A DNA stretch of 64,000 bases from Akkermansiaceae bacterium (GCA_024233085.1 JACKQC010000004.1:62001-126000), one strand, 5' to 3'. Counted from the first letter of the stretch, positions 51,693 to 62,689 are shown. Made by a program: numbers and translations. The notes: generated from the sequence alone by a model not told the origin.

Positions 51693-52382
51693 ATGAGCCA
51701 ACTCCGCGCCATTGCCCGACAGCTCGCCCGCGACGCCGTGGCGGCGGGCCGGCCGCTCGACTGGTTCGAGGATCTCTACGTGAAGGCGGAAGCGGGCGAG
51801 GCCGCCGTGCCATGGGCCGACCGGGTACCGAATCCGAATGTGACCGCCTTTCTCGACGCGCGGGGCGTCTCCGGCGCGGGACGGAAGGCGCTGAAAGTGG
51901 GGTCCGGAATCGGCGACGACGCGGAATATCTCGCCGACCTGGGATTCGCGGTGACGGCGTTCGACATTTCGGAAACGGCAATCGCCGTGTCCCGCGAACG
52001 CTTTCCGGAATCCCGCGTCGACTACCGGGCGGCGGATTTGTTCGAGCCGCCGGAGGAATGGCGGGGCGCCTTCGATTTCGTGTGGGAAAGCTACACGCTC
52101 CAGGTGTTACCGCCGGATCTAAGACATTGCGCGATTCGTCAAATCGCGGAATTTGTCGCGCCGGGCGGCGAACTGATCGTGGTCACGCGGGCGCGGGAAG
52201 ACGGCGATCCGGAGGGCGAGATGCCGTGGCCGCTGACGCGGGACGAGCTGCGTCGCTTCGAAGACGCCGGTCTCGTTTGCGCGAGCCTCGAAGACTACGC
52301 CGACAGCGAGGCGCCGCCGGTCCGGCGATTTCGGGCGCTCTACCGGCGGGAAGTCATGTCGGCTGCTCGCCGCGGGCCATGA
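51693..52382 (+). CDS. Thiopurine-methyltransferase-like SAM methyltransferase
   Basis: 229 residues from ATG51693. Class I Rossmann methyltransferase of the TPMT/TehB-like type: DWFEDLYVKAEAGEAAVPWA, motif I LKVGSGIGDDAEYLADLGF (Ser in place of the common Cys), VTAFDISETAIAVSRERFP with the strand-2 Asp, and FDFVWESYTLQVLPPDLR. Small-molecule substrate, unknown. Its 3' end overlaps the convergent ilvN gene by 29 bp. Confidence 0.9.
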   Translation: MSQLRAIARQLARDAVAAGRPLDWFEDLYVKAEAGEAAVPWADRVPNPNVTAFLDARGVSGAGRKALKVGSGIGDDAEYLADLGFAVTAFDISETAIAVSRERFPESRVDYRAADLFEPPEEWRGAFDFVWESYTLQVLPPDLRHCAIRQIAEFVAPGGELIVVTRAREDGDPEGEMPWPLTRDELRRFEDAGLVCASLEDYADSEAPPVRRFRALYRREVMSAARRGP

Positions 52383-52899
52383 CGACTTTGCCGGTGCGGA
52401 CCGTCTCGATGATCTCGTAATTCGAGAGAAGCCGAATGGCGGAATCGACTTTCTCGGAGTCGCCCTCGATGCGGGCGATCATGGAATTCTCGGTCAGGTC
52501 AACGGTCTTGCCGCCAAAGTGTTCGATGATCTGCAACACCTCGGTGCGTCTTTCGCCGCCCTCGGCGCGCACTTTCACCAGCACCATATCGCGCACCACG
52601 GCGTCGGCCGGGGTGTGTTCGGTGCAGTGGATGACGTCGACGAGCTTCGCGCACTGCTTGATGATCTGATCGAGCCCGGCGGGGTCTCCCGAGATGCCGA
52701 GAGTGAGCCGCGAGAATCGCGGATCACGTCCCTGGGAAACGACGAGCGAATCGATGTTGTAGGCGCGGCGGGCGAAGACCTGGCAGATGCGCATGAGCAC
52801 GCCGGGCTGGTTGTTCACATGCATCGAAAGCGTGTGCCCGCCCACGATGCCGGGGCGCGGCTTCGGTTTCTGGTCGGAAGTGGCGATGGTTCGGGACAT
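52354..52899 (-). CDS. ilvN: Acetolactate synthase small (regulatory) subunit
   Basis: 181 residues. N-terminal ACT domain HTLSMHVNNQPGVLMRICQV / FARRAYNIDSLVVSQGRDPR and C-terminal ALS_ss_C domain (MVLVKVRAEGGERRTEVLQI, ENSMIARIEGDSEKVDSAIR). It binds valine or other branched-chain amino acids and confers feedback control on IlvB. Encoded downstream of ilvB on the same strand, 190 bp apart, with a large repeat block between. Convergent overlap of 29 bp with the methyltransferase. Confidence 0.97.
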   Translation of the reverse strand: MSRTIATSDQKPKPRPGIVGGHTLSMHVNNQPGVLMRICQVFARRAYNIDSLVVSQGRDPRFSRLTLGISGDPAGLDQIIKQCAKLVDVIHCTEHTPADAVVRDMVLVKVRAEGGERRTEVLQIIEHFGGKTVDLTENSMIARIEGDSEKVDSAIRLLSNYEIIETVRTGKVVMARGEQPT

Positions 52900-52915
52900 G
52901 GCGAGGGCAAGGGGG

Positions 52916-53070
52916 GGAGGTGGGAAGGTGGGAAGGTGAGAAAGTAAAAGGTGGGAAGGAGTGCGAGTAAGCGGTGGAAATGTCGAATGCGGGAAGGGCG
53001 GTGACGGAGCGCTTTTTACCTTTTACCTTCGCACTTTTTACCTTCGCGCATTTTACCTTCCCACCTTTTA
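52916..53070. repeat. Imperfect inverted repeat block between ilvB and ilvN
   Basis: Left arm 52916-52959 is made of gggaaggtg-type units (gaaggtgggaaggtgagaaa, then aaaggtgggaagg). The right arm 53013-53071 has four ttttaccttcgcac-like units. The arms are largely complementary across a 53-bp middle, so the ilvB-ilvN mRNA could fold into a long hairpin. Origin unknown; no coding signal. Confidence 0.75.
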
Positions 53071-53089
53071 CCGGCGGCGGAGCCGGCGA

Positions 53090-54820
53090 TCAGGTCGATC
53101 CGACGGGTTTTTCCATTTTATGCTTGGGCGGCTCGATCAGCATGCTCTCGAGAGCGGCGCCGGCGGGAATCATCGGGAAAACGTTCTCGGTCTTGATGCA
53201 CTCGGCATTGATGACCACGGGGCCTTTCTTGCGGGCCTTGAGGGCCTCCTCGAGGCGCTTGCGGATGTCGGCGGGGCGTTTCAGGGTCAGGCCGGTGGCG
53301 CCGTAAGCCTCGGCGAGTTTGGCGAAGTCGGGGTTGCCGTCGAGATCCACGCCGCTCTCGCGATTGTCGAAAAACAACTCCTGCCACTGGCGCACCATGC
53401 CGAGGTAATGGTTGTTCAGCACGAGCACGATGACGGGGAGCTTGTTGACCACGGCGGTGGCGAGTTCGCAGAGCGTCATCTGGAAGCCCCCGTCGCCGAC
53501 CACGGCCACCACGATGTCCTTGGGCCGCGCGAACTGCGCCCCGATGGCGGCGGGAAATCCGAAGCCCATGGTGCCGGCGCCGCCGGAGCTGATGAAATTC
53601 CAGCTCGCGTCGCTGCGGTAAAACTGCGCGGCCCACATCTGGTGCTGTCCCACGTCGGTGGTCACGATGGCCTTGCCTTTGGTGAGGTCGAACAACTCGT
53701 CGAGCACTTGCTGCATGCGCAGCCCGCCCTGTTTCTTGTAGGAGAGGGGAAATTTTTTCTTATAACCGTCAAGATGAGCCAGCCAGTCGGCGGTGTCGAG
53801 CGGCTTGAGGTGACTGGAGAGCAGCTTGAGCGCGGCCTTCGCGTCGCCCACGATTTGCACGTCGGGCCGGATCATCTTGTTCATCTCGGAGGGGTCGATG
53901 TCGATGTGGATGATCTTCGCGTTGGCGCCGAACTTGTCGGCCTGGCCGATGATGCGGTCGTCGAAGCGCGAGCCGACGTTGAGAATGAGGTCGCACTCGC
54001 ACAGGGCCTTGTTGGCGTAGGCGGTGCCGTGCATGCCGAGCATGCCGAGGGAGAGGGCGTGGGTCTCGGGAAACGCGCCCTTGCCCAGCAGCGTGTTCGT
54101 CACCGGGCAGCCCAGCGTGGTGGCCAGGTGCATCAGTTCCTTCTCCGCGCCGGCGATCATCGCGCCGTGCCCGGCGAGAATCACGGGACGCCTGGACATG
54201 GCGATGAGGCGCGCCGCCTGCTCGACCGATTCCTCGTCGATGTCGAAGGCTTCGTCGGGCTGGTAACCCGGCAGATCGATCGCCGCGTTGAGTTCGCCGG
54301 CGAACGGAGACTGGCTCACGTTTTTCGGCACATCGATCAGCACCGGACCGGGACGTCCCGTGGTGGCGATGTAATGGGCCTCGCGGGCGATGCGGGGCAG
54401 GTCGTTGGTGTCGCGCACGAGGTAGTTGTGCTTCACCACCGGGATGGTGATGCCGAAAATATCGGCTTCCTGAAAGGCGTCCTTCCCCAACATCCACGTC
54501 ACCTGCTGGCCGGTGATGACGATCATCGGCACGGAGTCCATCTGAGCGGTCATGATGCCGGTGATGGTGTTGCCGGCGCCGGGCCCGGAGGTCACGAGCA
54601 CCACGGCGGGTTTGCCGGTGGCGCGGGCGTAGCCGTCGGCCATATGCGTGGCGCCCTGCTCGTGCCGGGTCAGGACGAACTTGATGTTGGATTTGACCGT
54701 CTCCAGCGCGTCGAAAATCGGCAGCGCCGCGCCGCCGGAATAACCGAAAATGTATTCGATCCCGAGTTCGTCGAGGGTCTTGATGAGCGCCTGGGCGCCG
54801 TCGAGTTGTTCCTTGGGCAT
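53090..54820 (-). CDS. ilvB: Acetolactate synthase large (catalytic) subunit
   Basis: 576 residues. TPP-dependent enzyme that condenses pyruvate to acetolactate (or 2-aceto-2-hydroxybutyrate) for valine, leucine and isoleucine. Conserved Glu in LTRHEQGATHMADGYARATG, FAD/quinone-like region, TPP-binding GDGGFQMTLCELATAV and NNHYLGMVRQWQELFF. The N-terminal loop reads FGYSGGAALPIFDAL, with Ser where most enzymes have Pro (GYPGG). No leader peptide of the enteric ilv type is certain; 54821-55250 upstream is AT-rich near the start. Confidence 0.97.
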   Translation of the reverse strand: MPKEQLDGAQALIKTLDELGIEYIFGYSGGAALPIFDALETVKSNIKFVLTRHEQGATHMADGYARATGKPAVVLVTSGPGAGNTITGIMTAQMDSVPMIVITGQQVTWMLGKDAFQEADIFGITIPVVKHNYLVRDTNDLPRIAREAHYIATTGRPGPVLIDVPKNVSQSPFAGELNAAIDLPGYQPDEAFDIDEESVEQAARLIAMSRRPVILAGHGAMIAGAEKELMHLATTLGCPVTNTLLGKGAFPETHALSLGMLGMHGTAYANKALCECDLILNVGSRFDDRIIGQADKFGANAKIIHIDIDPSEMNKMIRPDVQIVGDAKAALKLLSSHLKPLDTADWLAHLDGYKKKFPLSYKKQGGLRMQQVLDELFDLTKGKAIVTTDVGQHQMWAAQFYRSDASWNFISSGGAGTMGFGFPAAIGAQFARPKDIVVAVVGDGGFQMTLCELATAVVNKLPVIVLVLNNHYLGMVRQWQELFFDNRESGVDLDGNPDFAKLAEAYGATGLTLKRPADIRKRLEEALKARKKGPVVINAECIKTENVFPMIPAGAALESMLIEPPKHKMEKPVGST

Positions 54821-55250
54821 GGGATTTTAGGGAAAATAGCGATTTTCGAAAGAAAAATGGCCTTCATTTCGGGCCAGGCAACCAAAAACTGAGAAATTTT
54901 TGGGAAATTACCCGCAGTTTCTCGCAGTTAGGCCGGAAAATCAGCTATTTAGACCCAAAATTCCCAAAATCGGCAGGAGCATCGCTCCATTTTTTGACTT
55001 TGCGGGTCAAACTGACTTTCACGCAAACTTCGGAGTTCCGAATTCGGGGCGGGCAGAGCGAGGTTTCCCTGCCGAAGCGTCGATTGCCTGAAAGGCGTTC
55101 GCACGGGGCCACAGCCGCTCGTGTCCGACGGTTTTAAAAAGCGTTCGATCGCGCGGGACTCCTCAACGGCTCGGCCGGGACGCCTCGCCCCACCTTTGTC
55201 ACCGCGCGCTTTGAGGAAGCCAAATGCTTCAATCGACCGCTTCGCTTCCC
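54821..55250. other. Intergenic region upstream of ilvB
   Basis: 430 bp without a convincing gene. The 150 bp next to ilvB are AT-rich, with possible promoter DNA, and contain an ATG-initiated frame (MKAIFLSKIAIFPKIP on the minus strand near 54885) rich in Ile and running into ilvB out of frame; a leader peptide is possible but not supported by a terminator-antiterminator pair. The half towards icd shows nothing. Confidence 0.4.
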
Positions 55251-57476
<2,226 letters not shown>

Positions 57477-57689
57477 GGGAAAAACGGAGAACTTGCGGTG
57501 GAAAAAGGAAAGCGAGGAAAGCCCAATCCCCGCGCCCGGTCAAAGGCAAAGGTGGGACGGATTTGTTTGGCGAAACCAGGCTCGAGCCGCCGCCGCGAAC
57601 GTCTCCCGATGGAGTGGAATTCGCGGTTTTCCCGGAATGCCACATCCCAAACCGTTGCGATTCCGCCCGCTCCAGCCCATGATACCCCC

Positions 57690-58028
57690 GTGTCGCGCGC
57701 CGAAGACAGCTCCTGCACGCCCTACCTGAAGGCCCTCGCCGACGAAAGCCGCTGGCGGCTCGTCGAACTCCTGATCGGCGAGCCGAAAACCGTCTCCGAT
57801 CTCGTCGCCGCGACCGGATTGAGCCAATACAACGTCTCCAAACACCTGCGCGTGCTCCGCGAGACCGGCATCGCCGGGGCGCGGCGCGAGGGAAAATTCG
57901 TGCGCTACGGCCTGACGCCCGCCTTCAGGAAGAGAGTCAGCGCCGACCGGCGGTCGTTGAATCTCGGCTGCTGCAGCTTCCACTTCAATCGCGTCGGCGG
58001 CGACGAACATATGCCGAATGGCGCATAA
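57690..58028 (+). CDS. ArsR-family regulator with C-terminal CC-H site
   Basis: 112 residues with a GTG start (57690). Winged helix: CTPYLKALADESRWRLVELL, ATGLSQYNVSKHLRVLRETG (recognition helix), REGKFVRYGLTP. The C-terminus NLGCCSFHFNR holds two adjacent Cys and a His, a possible metal(loid) site as found at the end of some ArsR sensors. The next two genes (G3E GTPase, aquaglyceroporin) lie on the same strand 43 bp and 106 bp further on, which suggests it controls a metal or metalloid response. Confidence 0.88.
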   Translation: MSRAEDSSCTPYLKALADESRWRLVELLIGEPKTVSDLVAATGLSQYNVSKHLRVLRETGIAGARREGKFVRYGLTPAFRKRVSADRRSLNLGCCSFHFNRVGGDEHMPNGA

Positions 58029-58070
58029 GTTTTCCTTGCGTCGCCGACGATCCCGTAGTCTCCTCCCCTC

Positions 58071-59207
58071 ATGGCCTCCAGCTCCCCCGCAAACGCCCGC
58101 TACATAATGATCGGCGGCTTCCTCGGCGCCGGCAAAACCACCGCCGTCGCCCAACTCGCCCGGCGCCTCACCGACGCCGGCAAACGCGTCGGCCTTATCA
58201 CCAACGACCAGGGCCGCGAACTCGTGGACACCAAAATGCTCCGCTCGCTCGGCTTCGCCACGGAGGAAATCCCCGGCGGCTGTTTCTGCTGCCGCTTCAA
58301 CTCCCTCGTCGAGGCCGCGCAAAATCTCGCCGCCGGCGCCGCGCCCGACGTCTTCATCGCCGAGCCCGTGGGCAGTTGCACCGATCTCGTCGCGACCGTC
58401 ACCTATCCCCTGCGCCGGATTTACGGCGAGCGCTTCGAAATCGCCCCGCTCAGCGTGCTCGTCGATCCCGTCCGCGCCCGCCGAGTCTTCGGCCTCGACG
58501 ACGGCGGCAATTTCTCCGAGAAAGTCGTCTACATTTATAAAAAGCAGCTCGAGGAAGCCGACATCATCGTCATCAACAAGCGCGACCTGCTCCCCGCCGC
58601 TCAGATCGACGAACTCGACACCGCCCTCCGCGCCGCGTTTCCCCACGCCGAAGTCGTCGCCGTGTCCGCGCGCCACGAGGACGGCCTCGATCCCTGGTTC
58701 GAGACGCTCGCCTCCGGCGCCACCCAGGCCATCCGCCGCACCATGGAGATCGACTACGACATCTACGCCGACGGCGAAGCCCTGCTCGGCTGGCTCAACG
58801 CCACCGTCGATGTCGCCGCGCCCGAAGGCGTCGACGCCGACGATCTGCTGCAAACCCTCGCCCGCGAAGTGCAGGACCGCCTCCGGGACCGCGACGCCGA
58901 AGTCGCCCACTTCAAGATGACCCTCAGCGCCGCCGAATCCCTCGCCGGCGAAGTCGCCATCCTCAACCTCGTGCGCAACGATTTCGTCCCCGAACTCTGC
59001 CAGCGCCTCGACGACGACGTGACCCGCGCCCAGGTCATCGTCAATCTCCGCGCCGAAGCCGCGCCCGAAGACCTCGCGACCATCCTGCGGGAAGCCCTCG
59101 ACGCCACCGCCGCCGCGCACGGGCGCGCGACCCTGACGCTCGATCACAAAGAATACTTCCGCCCCGGCCGTCCCACCCCGACCCATCGCGATCTGGTCGA
59201 GGCATGA
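58071..59207 (+). CDS. G3E/COG0523-family GTPase, putative metallochaperone
   Basis: 378 residues. Walker A GGFLGAGKTTAV, CxCC metal motif in IPGGCFCCRFNSLVE, E in IAEPVGSCTDL, NKRD in IVINKRDLLPA. The COG0523 family hydrolyses GTP to insert Zn, Co, Ni or Fe into client proteins; members are named CobW, YciC, ZNG1. The C-terminal half is long and helical and lacks the His-rich loop of CobW. Placed between an ArsR and an aquaglyceroporin gene, a role in metal or arsenic handling is likely but not proven. Confidence 0.93.
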   Translation: MASSSPANARYIMIGGFLGAGKTTAVAQLARRLTDAGKRVGLITNDQGRELVDTKMLRSLGFATEEIPGGCFCCRFNSLVEAAQNLAAGAAPDVFIAEPVGSCTDLVATVTYPLRRIYGERFEIAPLSVLVDPVRARRVFGLDDGGNFSEKVVYIYKKQLEEADIIVINKRDLLPAAQIDELDTALRAAFPHAEVVAVSARHEDGLDPWFETLASGATQAIRRTMEIDYDIYADGEALLGWLNATVDVAAPEGVDADDLLQTLAREVQDRLRDRDAEVAHFKMTLSAAESLAGEVAILNLVRNDFVPELCQRLDDDVTRAQVIVNLRAEAAPEDLATILREALDATAAAHGRATLTLDHKEYFRPGRPTPTHRDLVEA

Positions 59208-59248
59208 CGCGATAAACCGTGGGGATTTCGGCCGGCCGCCAGGATAGG

Positions 59249-59307
59249 CGTGTCAATTTTCTGACAAGGATTTCATTGAAAATCTCGTCAATCCTGTCAA
59301 AAAACGA
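59249..59307. repeat. gacaggatt-type inverted extragenic repeat
   Basis: gtcaattttctgacaagg (59251-) and cgtcaatcctgtcaaaa (59290-59307) form an imperfect inverted repeat just before the aquaglyceroporin start; the same motif (ttgacaggatt) recurs at 25886, 42591 and 44051. Confidence 0.6.
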
Positions 59308-59313
59308 CCCACC

Positions 59314-60126
59314 ATGAAACCGCTTCGCGCCGCCCTGATCGGAGAACTGATCGGCACCTTTCTCCTCGTCTTTTTCGGCTGCGGCGCCGTCGCGGCGGCC
59401 GTTTCCACCGGCGCCCAGGTCGGCGTCTTTCAGGTGGCCATCGTGTGGGGCCTCGGCATCGCCATCGCCATCCACTGCACCGCCGCGATGTCCGGCGCCC
59501 ATCTGAATCCCGCCGTCACGATCGCCTTCGCCGCGTGGCAGGGATTTCCCCGATCGCGCGTCCTGCCCTACATCGCCGCGCAGATGATCGGCGCCTTCGC
59601 CGGCGCGGCCGTGATTTTCGGCGTCTTCGCCGACGCCATCGGCGCCTACGAAGCCGCCCAGGGCCTTACCCGCGGCGCGCCCGGCAGCGAAGCCACGGCC
59701 ATGATTTTTGGCGAATATTTTCCGAACCCCGGCGGCAAACCCCTCGCCGACACCGCGACGGCGATGACCCTCGGCCGCGCCGTGTTCGCCGAGATCGTCG
59801 GCACCGCCATGCTGGTGCTCGTGATCTTCACCGTCACCGACCGCCGCAATCCCGAGGCGCCGCAGATTCTCACCGCCGGCTACATCGGCCTCACCGTGAC
59901 GCTGCTGATCTCCCTGCTCGGCCCGCTGACGATGGCCTGCTTCAATCCCGCCCGCGACTTCGCCCCGCGCCTGTTTTCCTCCCTCGCCGGCTGGGGCTCG
60001 GTGCCGTTCACCGCCAACGGACCGCTCGGCTGGTGGGTCGTCTATCTCGTGGCCCCGGTCGCCGGCGGCCTGCTCGGCGGCGCCCTCCATCGCCACCTCA
60101 TCGGGCGCGCGTTGGAGGCGGAGTGA
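59314..60126 (+). CDS. Aquaglyceroporin (MIP family)
   Basis: 270 residues with six membrane helices. Two NPA boxes: GAHLNPAVTIAFAAW and CFNPARDFAPR, the second with Asp after NPAR as in glycerol-conducting GlpF/AqpS types. It moves glycerol and perhaps As(III) or other neutral solutes. Linked to an ArsR and a COG0523 GTPase, it could be a metalloid channel of an arsenic-type group; a glycerol channel is the alternative. No glpK is adjacent. Confidence 0.93.
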   Translation: MKPLRAALIGELIGTFLLVFFGCGAVAAAVSTGAQVGVFQVAIVWGLGIAIAIHCTAAMSGAHLNPAVTIAFAAWQGFPRSRVLPYIAAQMIGAFAGAAVIFGVFADAIGAYEAAQGLTRGAPGSEATAMIFGEYFPNPGGKPLADTATAMTLGRAVFAEIVGTAMLVLVIFTVTDRRNPEAPQILTAGYIGLTVTLLISLLGPLTMACFNPARDFAPRLFSSLAGWGSVPFTANGPLGWWVVYLVAPVAGGLLGGALHRHLIGRALEAE

Positions 60127-60193
60127 GCGGGCGGACGGTGGGCGAAGGTCGATGAAAAACTGACGCTTGGCGGCGTGGCGCAGGAATGAAGGG

Positions 60194-60384
60194 ATGAAGG
60201 CCCGCGAGATGGTGAAGCGAATCGAAAACGATGGCTGGGTACCGGCGCGAACCCGAGGCGGCCAACATCAGTTTAAACATCCCACGAAACCAGATGTCGT
60301 CACCGTCCCGGGTCGGGTCGACCAGGCGATGAGCTTGCTCTCGGCACGGCGAACAGTGTACTCAAGCAGGCAGGACTGAAATGA
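60194..60384 (+). pseudogene. hicA: HicA toxin, frameshifted near its C-terminus
   Basis: MKAREMVKRIENDGWVPART and GGQHQFKHPTKPDVVTVP are the HicA dsRNA-binding fold with the catalytic His of the GxHHxF/GGQHQF motif. About base 60320 the frame breaks: the continuing frame gives a nonsense tail, while the next frame reads DELALGTANSVLKQAGLK and stops at 60382-60384, exactly overlapping the hicB start (ATGA). So a 1-base-type indel separates the halves. Either the toxin is dead or the base is an assembly error. HicA cleaves mRNA. Confidence 0.85.
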
Positions 60385-60599
60385 GCCGTTATCTGATCAT
60401 CATTGAGCGCACGTCGACCGGGTTCTCCGCGTATTCGCCCGATCTTCCAGGGTGCGTCTCCACGGGCGCAACCCGGGAGGATGTCCAACAGAACATGCGG
60501 GAAGCGATCGAGTTTCACCTCGAAGGACTGCGCGAAGAAGGACAGCCAGTCCCGTCGCCATCGGTGGAAGCGGCCTTCTGCGAAGTCGGGCCAGTTTGA
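60381..60599 (+). CDS. hicB: HicB antitoxin (first module)
   Basis: 72 residues. Partial RNase-H-like fold with YLIIIERTSTGFSAYSPDLP and GCVSTGATREDVQQNMREAI, typical HicB. It has no C-terminal DNA-binding domain, so transcriptional control would be missing or supplied by another protein. Its start overlaps the repaired hicA stop. Confidence 0.9.
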   Translation: MSRYLIIIERTSTGFSAYSPDLPGCVSTGATREDVQQNMREAIEFHLEGLREEGQPVPSPSVEAAFCEVGPV

Positions 60600-60677
60600 G
60601 GCCCGCAACCGATTTGCATTCGGCGCTGCGGAACGAAGCGCTTTGATCCGGTTTCTTGCCGTGTTATCTTTGCGACC

Positions 60678-60884
60678 ATGAATCTCACCGCGATCATCCA
60701 TGAAGCCGAGGAAGGCGGTTTTTGGGCCGAAGTCCCGGCGCTGCCCGGCTGTGTGACGCAGGGGGAAACCCGCGAGGAACTTGAATCCAATCTCCGCGAA
60801 GCGATCGAGGCGTGGCTGACCGCCGGTGAGGAAGGCTTGATCACCGAAACGCCGGGTCAGCAGTTGCTTGAAGTGGCCGTATGA
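60678..60884 (+). CDS. hicB: HicB-like antitoxin (second module)
   Basis: 68 residues: MNLTAIIHEAEEGGFWAEVP, then ALPGCVTQGETREELESNLR. A short HicB of the type without DNA-binding tail. It is followed by its hicA with an ATGA overlap (60881-60884). Gene order is antitoxin first, opposite to the first module. Confidence 0.9.
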   Translation: MNLTAIIHEAEEGGFWAEVPALPGCVTQGETREELESNLREAIEAWLTAGEEGLITETPGQQLLEVAV

Positions 60885-61087
60885 AGGCCGTCTCGGGGAA
60901 GCGGCTGGCTCAGCTGGCGGAGGCAAAGGGCTGGAGGCTGACCCGCGTCAATGGAAGTCACCACGTTTTCGTCAAAGCCGACAGAATCGAGCGAGTGGTC
61001 ATTCCCATACACGGCGACAGGACCCTCAAGATTGGTTTGCAGAGGGCGCCGATGAAAATCATTCCCGTGTCCGAGGAGGAACTCTGA
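60881..61087 (+). CDS. hicA: HicA toxin (second module, intact)
   Basis: 68 residues: MKAVSGKRLAQLAEAKGWRL, RVNGSHHVFVKADR with the catalytic His in GSHHVF, then VIPIHGDRTLKIGL. HicA toxins bind and cleave mRNA. Full length and in frame, so this second hicBA pair is presumably active. Ends 1 bp before the convergent oxidoreductase gene. Confidence 0.92.
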   Translation: MKAVSGKRLAQLAEAKGWRLTRVNGSHHVFVKADRIERVVIPIHGDRTLKIGLQRAPMKIIPVSEEEL

Positions 61088-61088
61088 C

Positions 61089-62471
61089 TCACGCCACCGC
61101 CTCGATTTCCCACCCCTCGCGGTATTTCCGCTTCGTCCAGCGGTTGGCCTCCTCGAGGTTGGTGACCTTGAGATTCTCCGAATCCCACTTCAGCGTCTGA
61201 CCCTTGAAGCGAACCGCGATGTTGCCGAGCAGGACGGCCTCGGTCAGCATGGAACCGTAGTCGAAGCCGTCGCTGGGCTGCTCGCCGGAGAGGCAGCCGT
61301 CCACCCAGCCGTGGTAATGGTTCCGGTTGTCCGCCTTTACCAACAGACTGTCCTCGGGCGCGTCCCTGCCATCGACGAAGATCGACGGAGCGCCGACATG
61401 CGGCAGGACCATGGTGCCGGTCTCGCCGATGAGAAGCGAGCCGCTGCGCGGCAGCGCGCGGGTGCCGGGGACGTGGCTCCCTTTGGTGCCGGGGATCAGG
61501 CCGCCGTCATACCACGTGATCCGCAGCCGGTCGCCGACGGTGTGTTCGGTGCCGGGCACGGTGAAATGCACCATGTTTTGCGCCGCCCAGACCTCGTCGT
61601 TCATGCCGGTGTGCTCGCTGCACTGGATGTCGTCGGAGGGCCCGGCGATTTTCAGCGCGGTGTAGACGGGGTCGAGAATGTGGCAGCCGAAGTCGCCCAG
61701 CGCGCCGTTCCCGAAATCCTGCCAGTCGCGCCAGCCCCACGGGTGGTAGCAGCGCAGGCCGGCATCGACGTAGGGCCGCATGGGGGCGACGCCGATCCAG
61801 TTGTCCCAGGCGATGGTGTCGGGGACGGGCGGGTTTTCCTTGGGACGGTCGATGAAGCCGGATTTCCCGTGCCCGGTGGCGCCGACCCAGGAGTGGACGC
61901 GGGTGATCTTGCCGATCTTGCCGGCCTGGATGGTCTGGACGGCGGTGCGGTAGAACTCGTGCGAATGAATCTGGTTGCCCAGCCGGGTGATGACACCGGA
62001 CTTGGCGGCCATCTTTTTCACCTGGCGGTTTTCCCAGACATTGTGGGTGAGCGGTTTCTGGCAATAGACGTGCTTGCCCTGCCGCATCGCCGCCAGCGTG
62101 ATGTAGGCGTGCATGTGATCGGGCGTGGAAACGGTGACGGCGTCCACCTTGTCGCCCAGCTCGCCGAGCATTTCCCGGAAATCCTGATAGATCGGGACCT
62201 CGGGATTGAGCTTTTTGACGTTGAGGGTGCGGTTCAGGTCGATGTCGCAGAAGCCGACGTGCTGGATGCGGTCGTGGGTGGACATCTCCTTGGTGTCGGA
62301 CCAGCCCTTGCCGTCGCAGCCGATGGCGGCGAGCTGGAGCTTCGAATTGAGATTCTGGCCGCGGACGAAGGCGGGCGCGGCGAGCACGCTGGAAACCGCG
62401 GCGGCGGCCTTGACGAACCGGCGGCGCGAAGTCACGGGCGAAGTCGGAGGGGAGGCGGGGGTGTCTTTCAT
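61089..62471 (-). CDS. Tat-exported Gfo/Idh/MocA family oxidoreductase
   Basis: 460 residues from ATG62471 (MKDTPASPPTSPVTSRRRFV). Twin-arginine signal RRRFVKAAAAVSSVLAAP; NAD domain LQLAAIGCDGKGWSDTKEMS, QKPL in GKHVYCQKPLTHNVWENRQV, and the PVC-type C-terminal half (WDNWIGVAPMRPYVDAGLRC, YHPWGWRDWQDFGNGALGDFG, HILDPVYTALK). This Planctomycete/Verrucomicrobia subgroup is exported and of unknown sugar specificity. The gene is distinct from the one at 42710 (different EKP context: QKP). Confidence 0.93.
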   Translation of the reverse strand: MKDTPASPPTSPVTSRRRFVKAAAAVSSVLAAPAFVRGQNLNSKLQLAAIGCDGKGWSDTKEMSTHDRIQHVGFCDIDLNRTLNVKKLNPEVPIYQDFREMLGELGDKVDAVTVSTPDHMHAYITLAAMRQGKHVYCQKPLTHNVWENRQVKKMAAKSGVITRLGNQIHSHEFYRTAVQTIQAGKIGKITRVHSWVGATGHGKSGFIDRPKENPPVPDTIAWDNWIGVAPMRPYVDAGLRCYHPWGWRDWQDFGNGALGDFGCHILDPVYTALKIAGPSDDIQCSEHTGMNDEVWAAQNMVHFTVPGTEHTVGDRLRITWYDGGLIPGTKGSHVPGTRALPRSGSLLIGETGTMVLPHVGAPSIFVDGRDAPEDSLLVKADNRNHYHGWVDGCLSGEQPSDGFDYGSMLTEAVLLGNIAVRFKGQTLKWDSENLKVTNLEEANRWTKRKYREGWEIEAVA

Positions 62472-62608
62472 GGATGGAAAAAGTCGATGTGCCCCCATGA
62501 TGGCGGAAGGCCCGCGCCCGCGTCGAATGGGAATTGGGCACGCATTCGCGGCCTCGCCGCGCCGGGAGCGCGCGGCGCGGCGGAGGCGAATCGACGGTCT
62601 CCCTCGCG

Positions 62609-62650
62609 GCCAACAGGGTTGGGTCGATGACCATACCCTGTTGGGTCGGG
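62609..62650. repeat. Dispersed palindrome family, copy I
   Basis: Inverted half-sites ggccaacagggttgggtc and gaccataccctgttgggtc around gat. Located 140 bp upstream of the oxidoreductase start, in its leader/promoter region. Confidence 0.87.
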
Positions 62651-62689
62651 GTTTTCGGGGATTGACGCCGCGCCCCGAAACGGGCGGCG

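Noticed and set aside
54670..54885. ilv leader peptide (MKAIFLSKIAIFPK)
   Set aside because: Ile-rich, but the frame runs far into ilvB out of register and no attenuator hairpins were found.
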